Translations under genes and position numbers: made by a program
Source of the DNA: Arsenophonus sp052174475
GTDB taxonomy: Bacteria > Pseudomonadota > Gammaproteobacteria > Enterobacterales > Enterobacteriaceae
Assembly (NCBI GenBank): GCA_052174475.1
Contig: JBQMRO010000077.1
Coordinates: forward strand, 1-30,391
Reading direction: 5' to 3'
Length of the DNA: 30,391 nt
The notes under the pieces: generated by a model
The model's database searches: none
What the model was told of the DNA's origin: nothing
Seen by the model: the letters and a program-made list of their open reading frames with translations, nothing else
Shown: positions 1-8,185 of the stretch, one piece after another
How the letters are laid out: each line of letters opens with the position of its first letter
How positions within the stretch are numbered: position 1 is the stretch's first letter

Positions 1-235
1 GTTTAGTATATTATCGTAATATACCTTCAAGCGCTACCTAAACAGCGATACCTATCAGCTATCTAGCGGCAATTATAGATGAGTTAATATAATGGATCAC
101 AGGTAATATCTGCTTTTACGAATACCTTGTAGAGAATTCTATTGCATAGAATGGCATGTTATTTCAACAATATTGAAATAATTTATGAAATCAATTAAGA
201 GAATACGCCACTTTCTCCGAAACTCCATATAATAC
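1..235 (-). mobile_element. IS256-family element remnant, left end (cut by window edge)
   Basis: Read on the minus strand, this stretch begins near 235 with a motif TATGGAGTTTCGGAGA and then follows the same sequence as the left ends at about 25993 and 29491. Shared landmarks include GATCCATTATAT and CTAGATAGCTGATA. It contains the 5' non-coding end and the start of the transposase region, with no open frame. The rest lies outside the window. The assignment rests on similarity to the better preserved copies here, whose decayed transposase resembles the IS256 family. Confidence 0.7.
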
Positions 236-1470
236 TAAAAATTAACATAACTCAAATCTACTGTGAGTCTGCAACAAAATAAAATGCTTATTGAATATAT
301 TCAAGGTTTAAATAATGTTTTAATACATGATTTATATGGCACTTATCCTTGACTATTTTATAGGTGTCAATTATAAAGAAAAAGTTACTTTATCAGTATT
401 ATATTATCATTTTTTAACATCTGCTTTATATCAATAGTTATCCCATCTATTCTTAAATAAAAGTTCGATTGAGTTTTAACTCAAAAGTTTGTTTGTAAAG
501 AAAATCAACAACTTAAAGAGAAATATTGTCGCTCAGTTGCCTCTACCTGGAAGGAGAAACCTTAGGAAGGCTATTAATAAGGTTCTTATAATCATTTCCC
601 GTTAATTGAATTGCTACGTCCTTTTGAACTCAGTGCATTACTACATTAATGCAGTGGTTATTACTGATGATTATTTATAGGCAGGAAGATAGTTTCTTGA
701 AGGCATGCAGGAGTGTGTAAAAGACTATCATAATTGCCTAAATTATCCTTATAGCATAGAGAATTGTAATTATATAAGAATTTATTTTATTCTCTTCTAT
801 TATGATGTTTCTGCTAGCAGCAGGTGTCTGTGGTTTTAAACCTACTACAAAAAAATCCTATAGCTGCTAAGTTAACATATCTATTAACTGGTATTATCAT
901 TTATTTGGCGCTTGTGCTAATAGTTTATAATAACTGTTGATGAAGTCATAGACTTTGCTGAATTAAATGTGATTTTTAATTTTTTTAATTGACCGGATCG
1001 ACCAAACGATTAATGAAAATCTGATTATGAATAATTTTATGTAATTGCTAAGCATATTTCATTACGTCCTAGCTATTCACTAATAGCTACTTTTAAAGGC
1101 AAAAATCCTTTAACACCAACTTTCTGAGTAAATTTAATAATAGCTGAATAACTAACTTATAGTTATTCAACTATTCGTTATAATGAAAATCATAATACAG
1201 ATTATGCATGTTCAAACATAAAGGTTGAAGTTTTCTGCTAATTTAACGTCAATTTAAGTAACGAGTATGAAATTTACTCAAAATATCCATATTATATACC
1301 TAAGACGATTCCTAATATTAGGATTATCCGATTAAAATAATTATGATAAATAATTCTTATTATATTATTAATATTAATAGGTAATTAAATAATTAGCTAA
1401 TATAATATTATTTTTATTTTTTTTATTTCCTTATTTCTATGAAATAGAAAAGAGATATCTCTCTTTGCTC
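236..1470. other. AT-rich region without a recognisable gene
   Basis: About 1.2 kb with stops in all frames. The longest patches that look protein-like are short: an open stretch on the plus strand at 1035-1127, containing the residues KHISLRPSYSLIATFKGKN, and one near 265-350. I could not assign either to a family. The region is probably one or two old pseudogenes. A MurR-type regulator next to murQ would be a natural guess, but I see no sequence support for it. Confidence 0.5.
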
Positions 1471-1492
1471 AATAACAGATATAAAAAATAAA

Positions 1493-1519
1493 TAATTTTT
1501 TAATATCTATTAAAAATTA
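1493..1519. promoter_or_regulatory. AT-rich inverted repeat upstream of murQ-murP
   Basis: An imperfect palindrome with arms TAATTTTTTAATA and TATTAAAAATTA separated by 2 bases lies just upstream of the ribosome binding site ACAGGA at 1523-1528. A TATAAA at 1480-1485 could be a -10 box, but no good -35 is seen. It could be an operator or a 5'-UTR hairpin, or chance in very AT-rich DNA. Confidence 0.3.
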
Positions 1520-1535
1520 CTTACAGGAAATACCA

Positions 1536-3896
1536 ATGACACTGAATCTTAATAAAATGATAACCGAAAGCCGTAACCCGGCTAGTGATAGCATTGATAC
1601 ATTATCAACCTTAGACATCTTAAAAATCATTAACCAGGAAGATAAAAAAGTGCCCATTGCTGTTGAGCAGATACTAACTGAAATTGCGTTTGTTATTGAG
1701 AAAGTTGCCTATGCCTTTCAACATAATGGTAGATTGTTTTACTGTGGTGCTGGCACTTCAGGCCGTTTAGGTATTTTAGATGCATCTGAGTGTCCATCAA
1801 CCTATGGAAGCCCTCCTGACATGGTAATCGGTCTAATCGCTGGTGGATACCAAGCGATTCTTAAATCGGTAGAAAACGCCGAAGATAATTTACAGCTTGG
1901 CACTGATGATCTTAAAGCTTTCAATTTTAATAAAAAAGATGTTTTAGTTGGTATTGCTGCAAGTGGCTGCACGCCTTATGTACTAGGCGCAATGAACTAT
2001 GCTAAAATGACAGAAGCAACCGTTGCCTGCATTAGTTGTAATCCTAACAGTGAAATGATCAATATAGCAGATATTGCAATAACACCGATTGTCGGTCCTG
2101 AAGTAATCACAGGATCCTCACGAATGAAAGCCGGTACGGCACAAAAATTAGTTCTTAATATGATTACTACAGGTGCTATGATACGGATTGGAAAAGTATA
2201 CGGTAACTTAATGGTAGACGTAGAAGCAACCAATGCTAAACTTATTGAACGCCAAAAACATATTGTCATGGCTGCGACAAAGTGTGATCGAGCAACAGCA
2301 GAACAAGCCCTTATTGAATGTAATAACCATTGTAAAACTAGTATCGTTATGATTCTTACTGGCTTTAATGCCAAACAAGCTAAACAAGCATTAGCTGATA
2401 ATAATGGTTTTATCCGCTCTGCCTTAAAACAAAACACTAACCACCAATATGTAAATGTAAGTCAAATATTACTGAGCATCGGCGGTGCTAAAAATATTAT
2501 TCAGTACGGCAATTGCATGACACGCTTACGCATAACGTTGCATGACATACAATTAGTTGACAAAAATCGCCTCAAACAAATTCCAGGTGTGTTAGGAGTT
2601 AACGACAGTGACAAACAACTACAAATTATATTAGGTCCAGGTAACGCTCAAACTGCTAGTGACATGATGAAACAATTATTAGCAAATAAATCTGATACAG
2701 AAACAATATTAGCCAGTACAAATAATAATTTACAAAAAATCACTACGCCAACAATAAAAAATAATTTAAAAACTAAACAAACTAGTCGCATTCATAAATT
2801 TTTATCCACTTTTGCCACTATCTTTACCCCACTTATTCCAGGTTTTATTGCCGTTGGTTTGTTACTTGGCTTCGCAACATTGCTTAAACAGTTATACTAT
2901 CCAGCAGGTCTGCCTACTGAGGCAACACAACAAACTTTTCTTGTTCACTTAATACTTTATATGTCTGTATTTAGCAAAGGCCTTTATGCTTTTCTAGGGA
3001 TCTTAATTGGTTACAACACGCAAAAAGTTTTTGGTGGTTCAGGTATTAATGGTGCCATTATTGCTTCGCTTTTTATTCTAGGCTACGATCCGCACGCTAC
3101 AACAGGCTTTTTCTCTAATATGAGCACTTTTTTTAATTACACCATTGATGCTCGGGGTAACATTATTGGTATTTTACTTGCTTGTATTTGTGGTGCCTGG
3201 GTTGAAAAACAAATCAGAAAAATTATTTCCGCCAATTTAGATATGATACTAACTTCAACAATTACATTGCTAATTATTGGCTGCCTGACCTATACGATTA
3301 TTATGCCAATTGGTAGCTATTTATTTATTGGTATGTCCTGGTTATTTATACATTTAAATGGCAATCCATTTGGTACCGCTATATTATCTTCTCTATTTTT
3401 GATCGCTGTTGTTTTTGGTATACACCAAGGTTTTATTCCGGTTTATTTCGCTTTAATGGAGACGCAGGGGTTTAATTCTCTTTTTCCGATCCTGGCTATG
3501 GCAGGAGGTGGTCAAATTGGTGCAGCTATAGCAATCTATATCAAAGCAGAAAAAAACTCTAATTTACGTAATCAAATACGGGGGCAAATTATCCCAGGTT
3601 TATTAGGTATTGCTGAACCTTTAATCTATGGAGTAACTTTACCGCGTATTAAACCTTTTATAACCGCTTGCTTAGGGGGTGGTGCTGGTGGTTTTTTTAT
3701 TGGATTAATTGCCTGGCTAGGTCAACCAATTGGTCTCAACTCAGTTTTTGGACCATCCGGATTAGTTGCTATTCCACTGATTACATCTCCAACCGGTACT
3801 TTTAACGGTATGTTTATCTATATTAGTGGCTTACTGATTTCCTATTTATTTGGTTTTATTTTTACCTATTTGTTTACTAGTAAAGTAGCAATTTAA
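1536..3896 (+). CDS. murQ-murP: Fused MurNAc-6-phosphate etherase / MurNAc PTS EIIBC (MurQ-MurP)
   Basis: The 786-aa protein joins two enzymes of the N-acetylmuramic acid pathway. Residues 1-300 are MurQ, a SIS-fold lyase that cleaves the lactyl ether of MurNAc-6-P to GlcNAc-6-P and lactate. GAGTSGRLG (71-79) and DASECP (82-87) are present, and the catalytic Glu pair known in E. coli (83 and 114) corresponds to E85 and E116. Residues 305-385 are a PTS EIIB domain with the phosphorylated Cys327 in GNCMTRLR. Residues 415-786 are the membrane EIIC domain, with GFIPVY (632-637) and GEP-type AEPLIYG (693-699). There is no EIIA domain; E. coli MurP also lacks one and uses Crr. In E. coli murQ and murP are separate adjacent genes of 298 and 474 codons; here the total is their sum with essentially no linker. 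An ATG with RBS ACAGGA sets the start. Both halves look intact, so a bifunctional protein is likely. Confidence 0.93.
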   Translation: MTLNLNKMITESRNPASDSIDTLSTLDILKIINQEDKKVPIAVEQILTEIAFVIEKVAYAFQHNGRLFYCGAGTSGRLGILDASECPSTYGSPPDMVIGLIAGGYQAILKSVENAEDNLQLGTDDLKAFNFNKKDVLVGIAASGCTPYVLGAMNYAKMTEATVACISCNPNSEMINIADIAITPIVGPEVITGSSRMKAGTAQKLVLNMITTGAMIRIGKVYGNLMVDVEATNAKLIERQKHIVMAATKCDRATAEQALIECNNHCKTSIVMILTGFNAKQAKQALADNNGFIRSALKQNTNHQYVNVSQILLSIGGAKNIIQYGNCMTRLRITLHDIQLVDKNRLKQIPGVLGVNDSDKQLQIILGPGNAQTASDMMKQLLANKSDTETILASTNNNLQKITTPTIKNNLKTKQTSRIHKFLSTFATIFTPLIPGFIAVGLLLGFATLLKQLYYPAGLPTEATQQTFLVHLILYMSVFSKGLYAFLGILIGYNTQKVFGGSGINGAIIASLFILGYDPHATTGFFSNMSTFFNYTIDARGNIIGILLACICGAWVEKQIRKIISANLDMILTSTITLLIIGCLTYTIIMPIGSYLFIGMSWLFIHLNGNPFGTAILSSLFLIAVVFGIHQGFIPVYFALMETQGFNSLFPILAMAGGGQIGAAIAIYIKAEKNSNLRNQIRGQIIPGLLGIAEPLIYGVTLPRIKPFITACLGGGAGGFFIGLIAWLGQPIGLNSVFGPSGLVAIPLITSPTGTFNGMFIYISGLLISYLFGFIFTYLFTSKVAI

Positions 3897-3908
3897 ATTA
3901 AAAACAAA

Positions 3909-3931
3909 AAAAGGGGCCACCCTTTATTTTG
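3909..3931 (+). terminator. Rho-independent terminator of murQ-murP
   Basis: A six-base-pair stem AAAGGG/CCCTTT with a GCCA loop (3910-3925) is followed by ATTTTG. It starts 13 bases after the murQ-murP stop codon and closes the transcript. Confidence 0.65.
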
Positions 3932-4242
3932 CATCCCATTTGCTACCAAATAAATGAAATATAGTCGAGTATAAAATACTTTTTTAAAATTAAAAAACCA
4001 AGCGTTATATCAATAACGCGGGATAATAATTAATGAATTAAATTATTAACCCAGATAAAACTACTGATTAAATTGACAATCAATATAATAAAAATTATGA
4101 TAAAAATCAAGTTAACATAGTTATGTAATTAACAGTAACACTATAACTATTTATTTCGTATAGGGTCTTGTATAGACCCTTATTGCACAGCCTATTCATG
4201 ATAATTTTGTTAATGCGGATATAATTGAGGGAAAATATCATT
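3932..4242. other. Intergenic region with two hairpins, no gene
   Basis: No coding potential is seen. It holds the minus-strand hairpin listed at 3990-4019 and a second dyad, AGGGTC/GACCCT with a 7-base loop, at 4162-4180. The second has no U-run on either strand and its role is unknown. In E. coli the genes upstream of tusD are yheO and fkpA; I see no trace of either. Confidence 0.5.
3990..4019 (-). terminator. Possible minus-strand terminator without a gene
   Basis: A perfect seven-base-pair stem GCGTTAT/ATAACGC with loop ATCA (4002-4019) is followed, on the minus strand, by TTGGTTTTTTAA. This is the layout of a rho-independent terminator for a gene transcribed leftward from beyond 4020. 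No such gene remains, so it may be a leftover. Confidence 0.4.
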
Positions 4243-5195
4243 ATGATGAAGTTCCATTATCATGCAACTATAAAACTTAAAATCAATTCTGCTATTCAGG
4301 CAAGCAAAAAGCCACTATTTTTACTTTGGCTAAACGTTATAGCATCTCTAAACTTACCGTCTCAAATAGCAAAACGAAATGATATTAATAATCACAGGCA
4401 CATTCCACATTGTTTGTCGATTATGTTGTCGTCCCCCTCTTACACGAGAGGCCATAGTCATTTTCTTCTACAAAAATGTTTTCCAATTTGCCGATATATT
4501 TGGTACTCGTACGAGAATTCTTGAACTCTGTAGTATTTTGATCTGTCCTAGATCGCTTTTTAGATAAGATAAGTGGAAGAATTTTGTGAAATAAGTCAAA
4601 AAAAGAACCGAAGTCAAAGCATAAAGCGTTTAATGCTACGAGCTTGGTTATCTGCATGTAGATGTGAAATATCATCTTCTGTAAATACCAAACAAAACTT
4701 CACGACGTTATATTTTCATAGGTATGATTGTAGATCACATCACTTGCACTCGATGAGCTTGATCCATCTTTACAAGGCAAAAATTGAGGCAAATTTTCGA
4801 CACTTATTATGTAATAATAACTATCCGTATCACATGGATACACATAGGATGTTTATCAAAAACAGCAAAGAATTTATAGACCATATTTTTAGTCTGCAAA
4901 AATATTAATCCACCGGAACAGGAATTCGACCATTTGTATAAAACTCTTAGTATAGAAGATCGACTTAGCCTACCGATACATCCTTAAATAAATGGCATGA
5001 TCAAGCGATTTAAAAGTTATTCTTTTAATTCTAGTGAATAGCTTAAGAACACTCTATATCGATATGTTTGGCTGTACAATCAGAAATTACCCCAATCAGT
5101 GTTGGGTACCAAAAACCCTATAGCAATCTATAAAGATTAGTTCAAAGTTAAACCTGAATTATTCAAAAAAAACCATAATCTTTCGGGATGTAGCA
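4243..5195 (+). pseudogene. IS481-family transposase, heavily decayed
   Basis: Pieces of an IS481-type transposase can be read in order across all three plus frames. The N-terminal part starts at ATG 4243 (MMKFHYHATIKLK) and includes AIQASKKP. A frame change then gives LAKRYSISKLTVS. GYLHVDVKY appears at about 4645-4672 after another shift. SKEF at about 4864-4875 stands where the catalytic TDNGKEF would be. EFDHLYKTLSIE and NGMIKRF follow, then RYVWLYNQKLPQSVLG at about 5060-5107 and KPELFKK at about 5150-5172. Stops and frameshifts interrupt it throughout and the DDE region is damaged. No terminal repeats were convincing. Its right end runs to within about 20 bases of where tusD should begin. 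Confidence 0.8.
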
Positions 5196-5213
5196 TATAT
5201 TTTAAATAACCCT

Positions 5214-5600
5214 TTAACTTATTGTATATTAGTGACAGAGCCTGCTTATGGAACTCAGCAGGCCACTAATGCCTGGCAATTCGCGAATGCTTTAATTATA
5301 GAAGGGCATATACTGAAGACTGTTTTTTTCTATCAAGAAGGTGTTTATAACGGTAATCAATTAATCTCACCTGCTAACGATGAATTTAATTTACTTATAG
5401 GATGGAAAACTTTAGCAAAGCAGACAGGTTGCCAATTGAACATCTGCCTTTCTGCTGCATTGCGACGGGGTATTATTGATGAAACTGAAGCCAAAAATAA
5501 TTGCTTACCCTGTGCTAATCTAGATGAAGATTTTGTATTGAGCGGATTATGTAGTCTGGCTGAGGCTATGCTTATTTGTGATCGCACAGTTCAATTTTAA
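5214..5600 (+). CDS. tusD: TusD sulfurtransferase subunit, start codon lost
   Basis: TusD is part of the TusBCD complex, which relays sulfur from TusA to TusE and MnmA for 2-thiolation of U34 in Lys, Glu and Gln tRNAs. The match runs from TEPAYGTQQA to the C-terminal CDRTVQF, with the active Cys (Cys78 in E. coli) in QLNICLSAALRRG. Six further codons at 5214-5231 read LTYCIL, matching the normal N-terminus, but TTA stands where ATG is expected. The frame is open back to 5124 without any ATG, GTG or TTG, so the first usual start is GTG 5232, which drops six residues of the first beta strand and has no visible ribosome binding site. The usual VTGPAYG also reads VTEPAYG. The gene may be poorly translated or starting to decay. 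The three tus genes are tightly packed. Confidence 0.8.
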   Translation, partial: LTYCILVTEPAYGTQQATNAWQFANALIIEGHILKTVFFYQEGVYNGNQLISPANDEFNLLIGWKTLAKQTGCQLNICLSAALRRGIIDETEAKNNCLPCANLDEDFVLSGLCSLAEAMLICDRTVQF

Positions 5601-5607
5601 GTTAAAT

Positions 5608-5967
5608 ATGAAAAAAATAGCATTTATATTTATGAAAATACCCCATGGAACTTCAAGTGGGCGCGAAGGATTAGATGCATTACTTGCGACTTCTGTATTA
5701 ACTGAAAATATTGGTGTTTTCTTTATTTCTGATGGTGTTTGCCAATTACTGGCCAAACAAAATCCAAATAAACTCTTGGCACGTAATTATATTTCAACCT
5801 ATAAATTACTACCATTATATGGTATTAATGCTTACTATATTTGTCAGGAAGATCTTGAAGTAAGGGGATTCACCGCTAATAGTAGTTTTATCCTACCAGC
5901 AACAGTTATTCCTGCTGATATGATTAAACGTTACCTAGCAGGTTATAATGTAATTCTGACTTTCTAG
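5608..5967 (+). CDS. tusC: TusC sulfurtransferase complex subunit
   Basis: This is the 119-aa middle subunit of the TusBCD sulfur-relay complex for tRNA 2-thiouridine, the same length as E. coli TusC. It starts at ATG 5608 (MKKIAF), where the family begins, although the frame extends ten codons upstream into the end of tusD. Recognisable segments are PHGTSSGREGLDALLATS (residues 13-30), FFISDGVCQLL and the C-terminal YNVILTF. It lies 7 bases after tusD and 17 bases before tusB. No clear Shine-Dalgarno sequence precedes it, so translation probably depends on coupling to tusD, which makes the tusD start problem relevant here too. Confidence 0.9.
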   Translation: MKKIAFIFMKIPHGTSSGREGLDALLATSVLTENIGVFFISDGVCQLLAKQNPNKLLARNYISTYKLLPLYGINAYYICQEDLEVRGFTANSSFILPATVIPADMIKRYLAGYNVILTF

Positions 5968-5984
5968 TTAAACAGGAGACTAAT

Positions 5985-6290
5985 ATGTTATACACCATTT
6001 CTACTTCCCCTTATTATAGCGATCTTGATTCGCTAATTAGCTTATTAACGGATCAGGATGAGGTGTTATTATTACAAGATGGTGTTTTTCTTGGACATAA
6101 AATCTCATCGGAGAATAAAGATAATATTTTTTTAAAACAATTACAAGATAAAGGAATTCATGTTTTTGGTTTACAAAATGATATTGAGGCAAGAGGATTA
6201 ACGTCATATATGTCATCTTATATCCGTCAGATATCTTATATTAATTTTGTACAATTAACAGTAAAACACCCACAATATTTTGCTTGGTAA
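5985..6290 (+). CDS. tusB: TusB sulfurtransferase complex subunit
   Basis: The 101-aa protein is the third TusBCD subunit; E. coli TusB has 95 residues. Matches include the start MLYTISTSPY, LLLQDGV (residues 28-34), DIEARGL and the C-terminal FVQLTVKHPQYFAW. A good ribosome binding site, AGGAG at 5973-5977, precedes ATG 5985. A short insertion of about six residues lies in the middle (SSENKDN). In E. coli tusB stands directly before rpsL; here a dead IS256-family element separates them. Confidence 0.92.
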   Translation: MLYTISTSPYYSDLDSLISLLTDQDEVLLLQDGVFLGHKISSENKDNIFLKQLQDKGIHVFGLQNDIEARGLTSYMSSYIRQISYINFVQLTVKHPQYFAW

Positions 6291-6314
6291 TAGTTATAGT
6301 CATTTTTAGTGTAT

Positions 6315-7585
6315 CCTGTTTCAAGGAAAGTAGTTATATTCTAGTAATTTCTTTTATGAACTCATCTAATGGTAGTGGTATATTGATAGGTACTACTGTT
6401 GAAGATGAGATCGAAGCCATCCTGAACATACCTTCTTTATGGTTGTCCGATGCCATCGTCTTTAAAGGTTATTTTTCACCGCGAATCTACAAGACGGGGG
6501 TATTGACGATATTGAGACTAAAGTACCTAAAGTTTAGGGATTGCAGCGGTAAAAATATGCTTCAACAGCTCGTTGCTGCTTTATATGAAGTGCGTAAAAT
6601 CGGCGAAGAGTTGCTACCATATCTGTCCATGTAAAGGTACATCCACCGGTGATTTTCACGAAGTTCTTGGACAATTATTGATAAAAAGTACATCATCTTT
6701 CTGCCAGGCACCTAATCAGCAGACTGAAATACCGATACTTTGAAGAGCATCGTAAAATGGTGCTTGTATTACTTAAGCGATATACTTATGTTTATTTCTG
6801 GCCGATTATGGCACATATGCCGTCCTGTCAGGCAAGCTGATAATCATGGCTTACTTGTTCATTATTGAGTTAGTTATCGTGAACGTAAGAAGCTCGCTGC
6901 AGTTAAACATGATTATCAAAAAAAATCGAAAGCGAACTATACCGAATTTTGGATGAGGCCTTCAATCGCAAGGACTTAACCGTATCTTCTATGGTTGCTA
7001 CTAGAAAAACAGTGCTTGGTTTTGTGGAATGCAATGGTAAAATATTCCCGCCCATGTGTAGCACTAATGCCATTAGCTACACAAATAGCTAATGTGCTAC
7101 CTTTACTTCTTAAAAGTATGCAATTGAAAGTTAATGATGAGCTGCTGTAGCTCTAGCTAGCAGAAAGCCGTGATGCCGCCAATAAATCCCTTGATATTTT
7201 GTTGGCAAGATTTTTAGTGAAGTCATCCTTAAAAGATGAGGAAGCTGGAGAAAGATCGAAAAGAGCTGCTGGCATTCTATACTTTTCAGTGAGCATACTG
7301 GGTATCAATAAGAACTCCAAATCCGATTGAATCGAGTTTTGTAACAGTGAGAATACGGAGAAATCGAAGCGCGAAGAATTATGATTCGAGAAAAACAAAC
7401 ATTTTAATAGTATTTTGAGCCATTTCAGTCTCCTCAGAAAAGCTGGAACTGGCTCATAGAAGTTTAACCTGCTGACTCATAGTGATAAATAACATTCAAT
7501 TTAAGAGTGGAGAATAGGTTTACGAAGTATCAGAGTGGAACGGAATCTGACTGTTATAACCAGATTTTCTAATAATTATTTACTA
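6315..7585 (+). pseudogene. IS256-family transposase/element remnant between tusB and rpsL
   Basis: A decayed mutator-type (IS256-family) transposase can be followed in broken frames. VEDEIEA, a stretch ending in KFRDCSGKN and IGEELLPYL appear at 6397-6627, the last matching the family's (V)EELLPYLYLKG. STGDFHEVL, slightly disrupted, follows at about 6645. Near the C-terminus KELLAFYTF and SIRTPNPIESSF occur at 7260-7345, matching the conserved RTTNPIES block. Many stops and frameshifts make it inactive. The left end is missing compared with the copies at 25993 and 29491, by about 110 bp. The right end (GTTTACGAAGTATCAGAG and AGATTTTCTAATAA) is shared with the copies ending at 27365, 25210 and 24970. 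Confidence 0.82.
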
Positions 7586-7608
7586 ATAAATAATCCTTTC
7601 TATATTTC

Positions 7609-7663
7609 TTGACAGCTGCCTCTGTCAGCAATAAACTTCTGCGGCCTTGTATTTTATCAAGGC
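7609..7663 (+). promoter_or_regulatory. str operon promoter and leader hairpin
   Basis: TTGACA (7609-7614), a 17-base spacer and TAAACT (7632-7637) form a strong sigma-70 promoter about 75 bases before rpsL. The GC-rich stretch after the -10 (CTGCGG) is the type of discriminator found on stringently controlled translation genes. AT tracts at 7570-7600 could act as an UP element. A leader hairpin GCCTTG/CAAGGC follows at 7644-7663. Confidence 0.75.
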
Positions 7664-7713
7664 GATAACAAGGAAATATCCCTGTTTATGAAACAAAAAT
7701 CAGGAGCTTTTTA

Positions 7714-8088
7714 ATGCCAACAATTAATCAGCTGGTTCGCAACCCACGTAGCTCGAAAGTTGTAAAAAGCAACGTTCCTGCACTGGAAGCTTGTCCGCAA
7801 AAACGTGGTGTATGTACTCGTGTATATACTACTACCCCTAAAAAACCTAACTCAGCTTTACGGAAAGTATGCCGTGTTCGTTTAACTAATGGTTATGAAG
7901 TGTCTTCTTATATTGGTGGTGAAGGTCACAACTTGCAAGAGCACTCAGTAATCTTAATTCGTGGTGGTCGTGTTAAAGACTTACCAGGTGTACGTTATCA
8001 CACTGTTCGAGGTGCGCTGGATTGTTCTGGTGTAAAAGGTCGAAAACAAGGTCGCTCTAAATACGGCACTAAGAGACCGAAGGCTTAA
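7714..8088 (+). CDS. rpsL: 30S ribosomal protein S12
   Basis: S12 is the decoding-centre protein of the small ribosomal subunit. The 124 residues equal the E. coli length and are nearly identical from VPALEACPQKRGVCTRVYTT to the C-terminal RPKA. Lys43 and Lys44 in TTTPKKPNS and Lys88 in GGRVKDLPG are present, so the usual streptomycin-resistance changes are absent. Asp89, the site of methylthiolation by RimO in E. coli, is kept. The ribosome binding site CAGGAG (7701-7706) precedes the ATG. It is the first gene of the str operon, directly under the promoter at 7609. Confidence 0.98.
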   Translation: MPTINQLVRNPRSSKVVKSNVPALEACPQKRGVCTRVYTTTPKKPNSALRKVCRVRLTNGYEVSSYIGGEGHNLQEHSVILIRGGRVKDLPGVRYHTVRGALDCSGVKGRKQGRSKYGTKRPKA

Positions 8089-8185
8089 TAGTTGTTCGTT
8101 AAGTACGGATAAACATTTAATTTTTAATGTCAAAATAAACTCATAGAGTTTTAGACAACCCTGAATTTAAAAGCGGAGTATATTC
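8089..8185 (+). promoter_or_regulatory. rpsL-rpsG intercistronic S7 translational control site
   Basis: The 97-base spacer has about the length of the E. coli spacer that S7 binds to repress its own translation. It carries the same run of landmarks as I recall for E. coli: CGTTAAGTA, AATGTCAAA, ACTCATAGAGTTTTAGACAA, CCTGAATT and CGGAGTAT. The ribosome binding site for rpsG is GGAG at 8175-8178. The function is transferred from E. coli. Confidence 0.65.

Noticed and set aside
1997..2437. 146-codon open frame on the minus strand inside murQ
   Set aside because: It lies wholly opposite a well-conserved MurQ domain and has no recognisable motif; it is a shadow of the real gene.
4225..4908. Several short open frames on both strands, up to 111 codons
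   Set aside because: They are pieces of the decayed IS481-family transposase read in different frames, not separate genes.
6284..6634. 116-codon open frame overlapping the end of tusB
   Set aside because: Its C-terminal two thirds are the N-terminal part of an IS256-family transposase remnant; the first part is chance read-through from the tusB tail.
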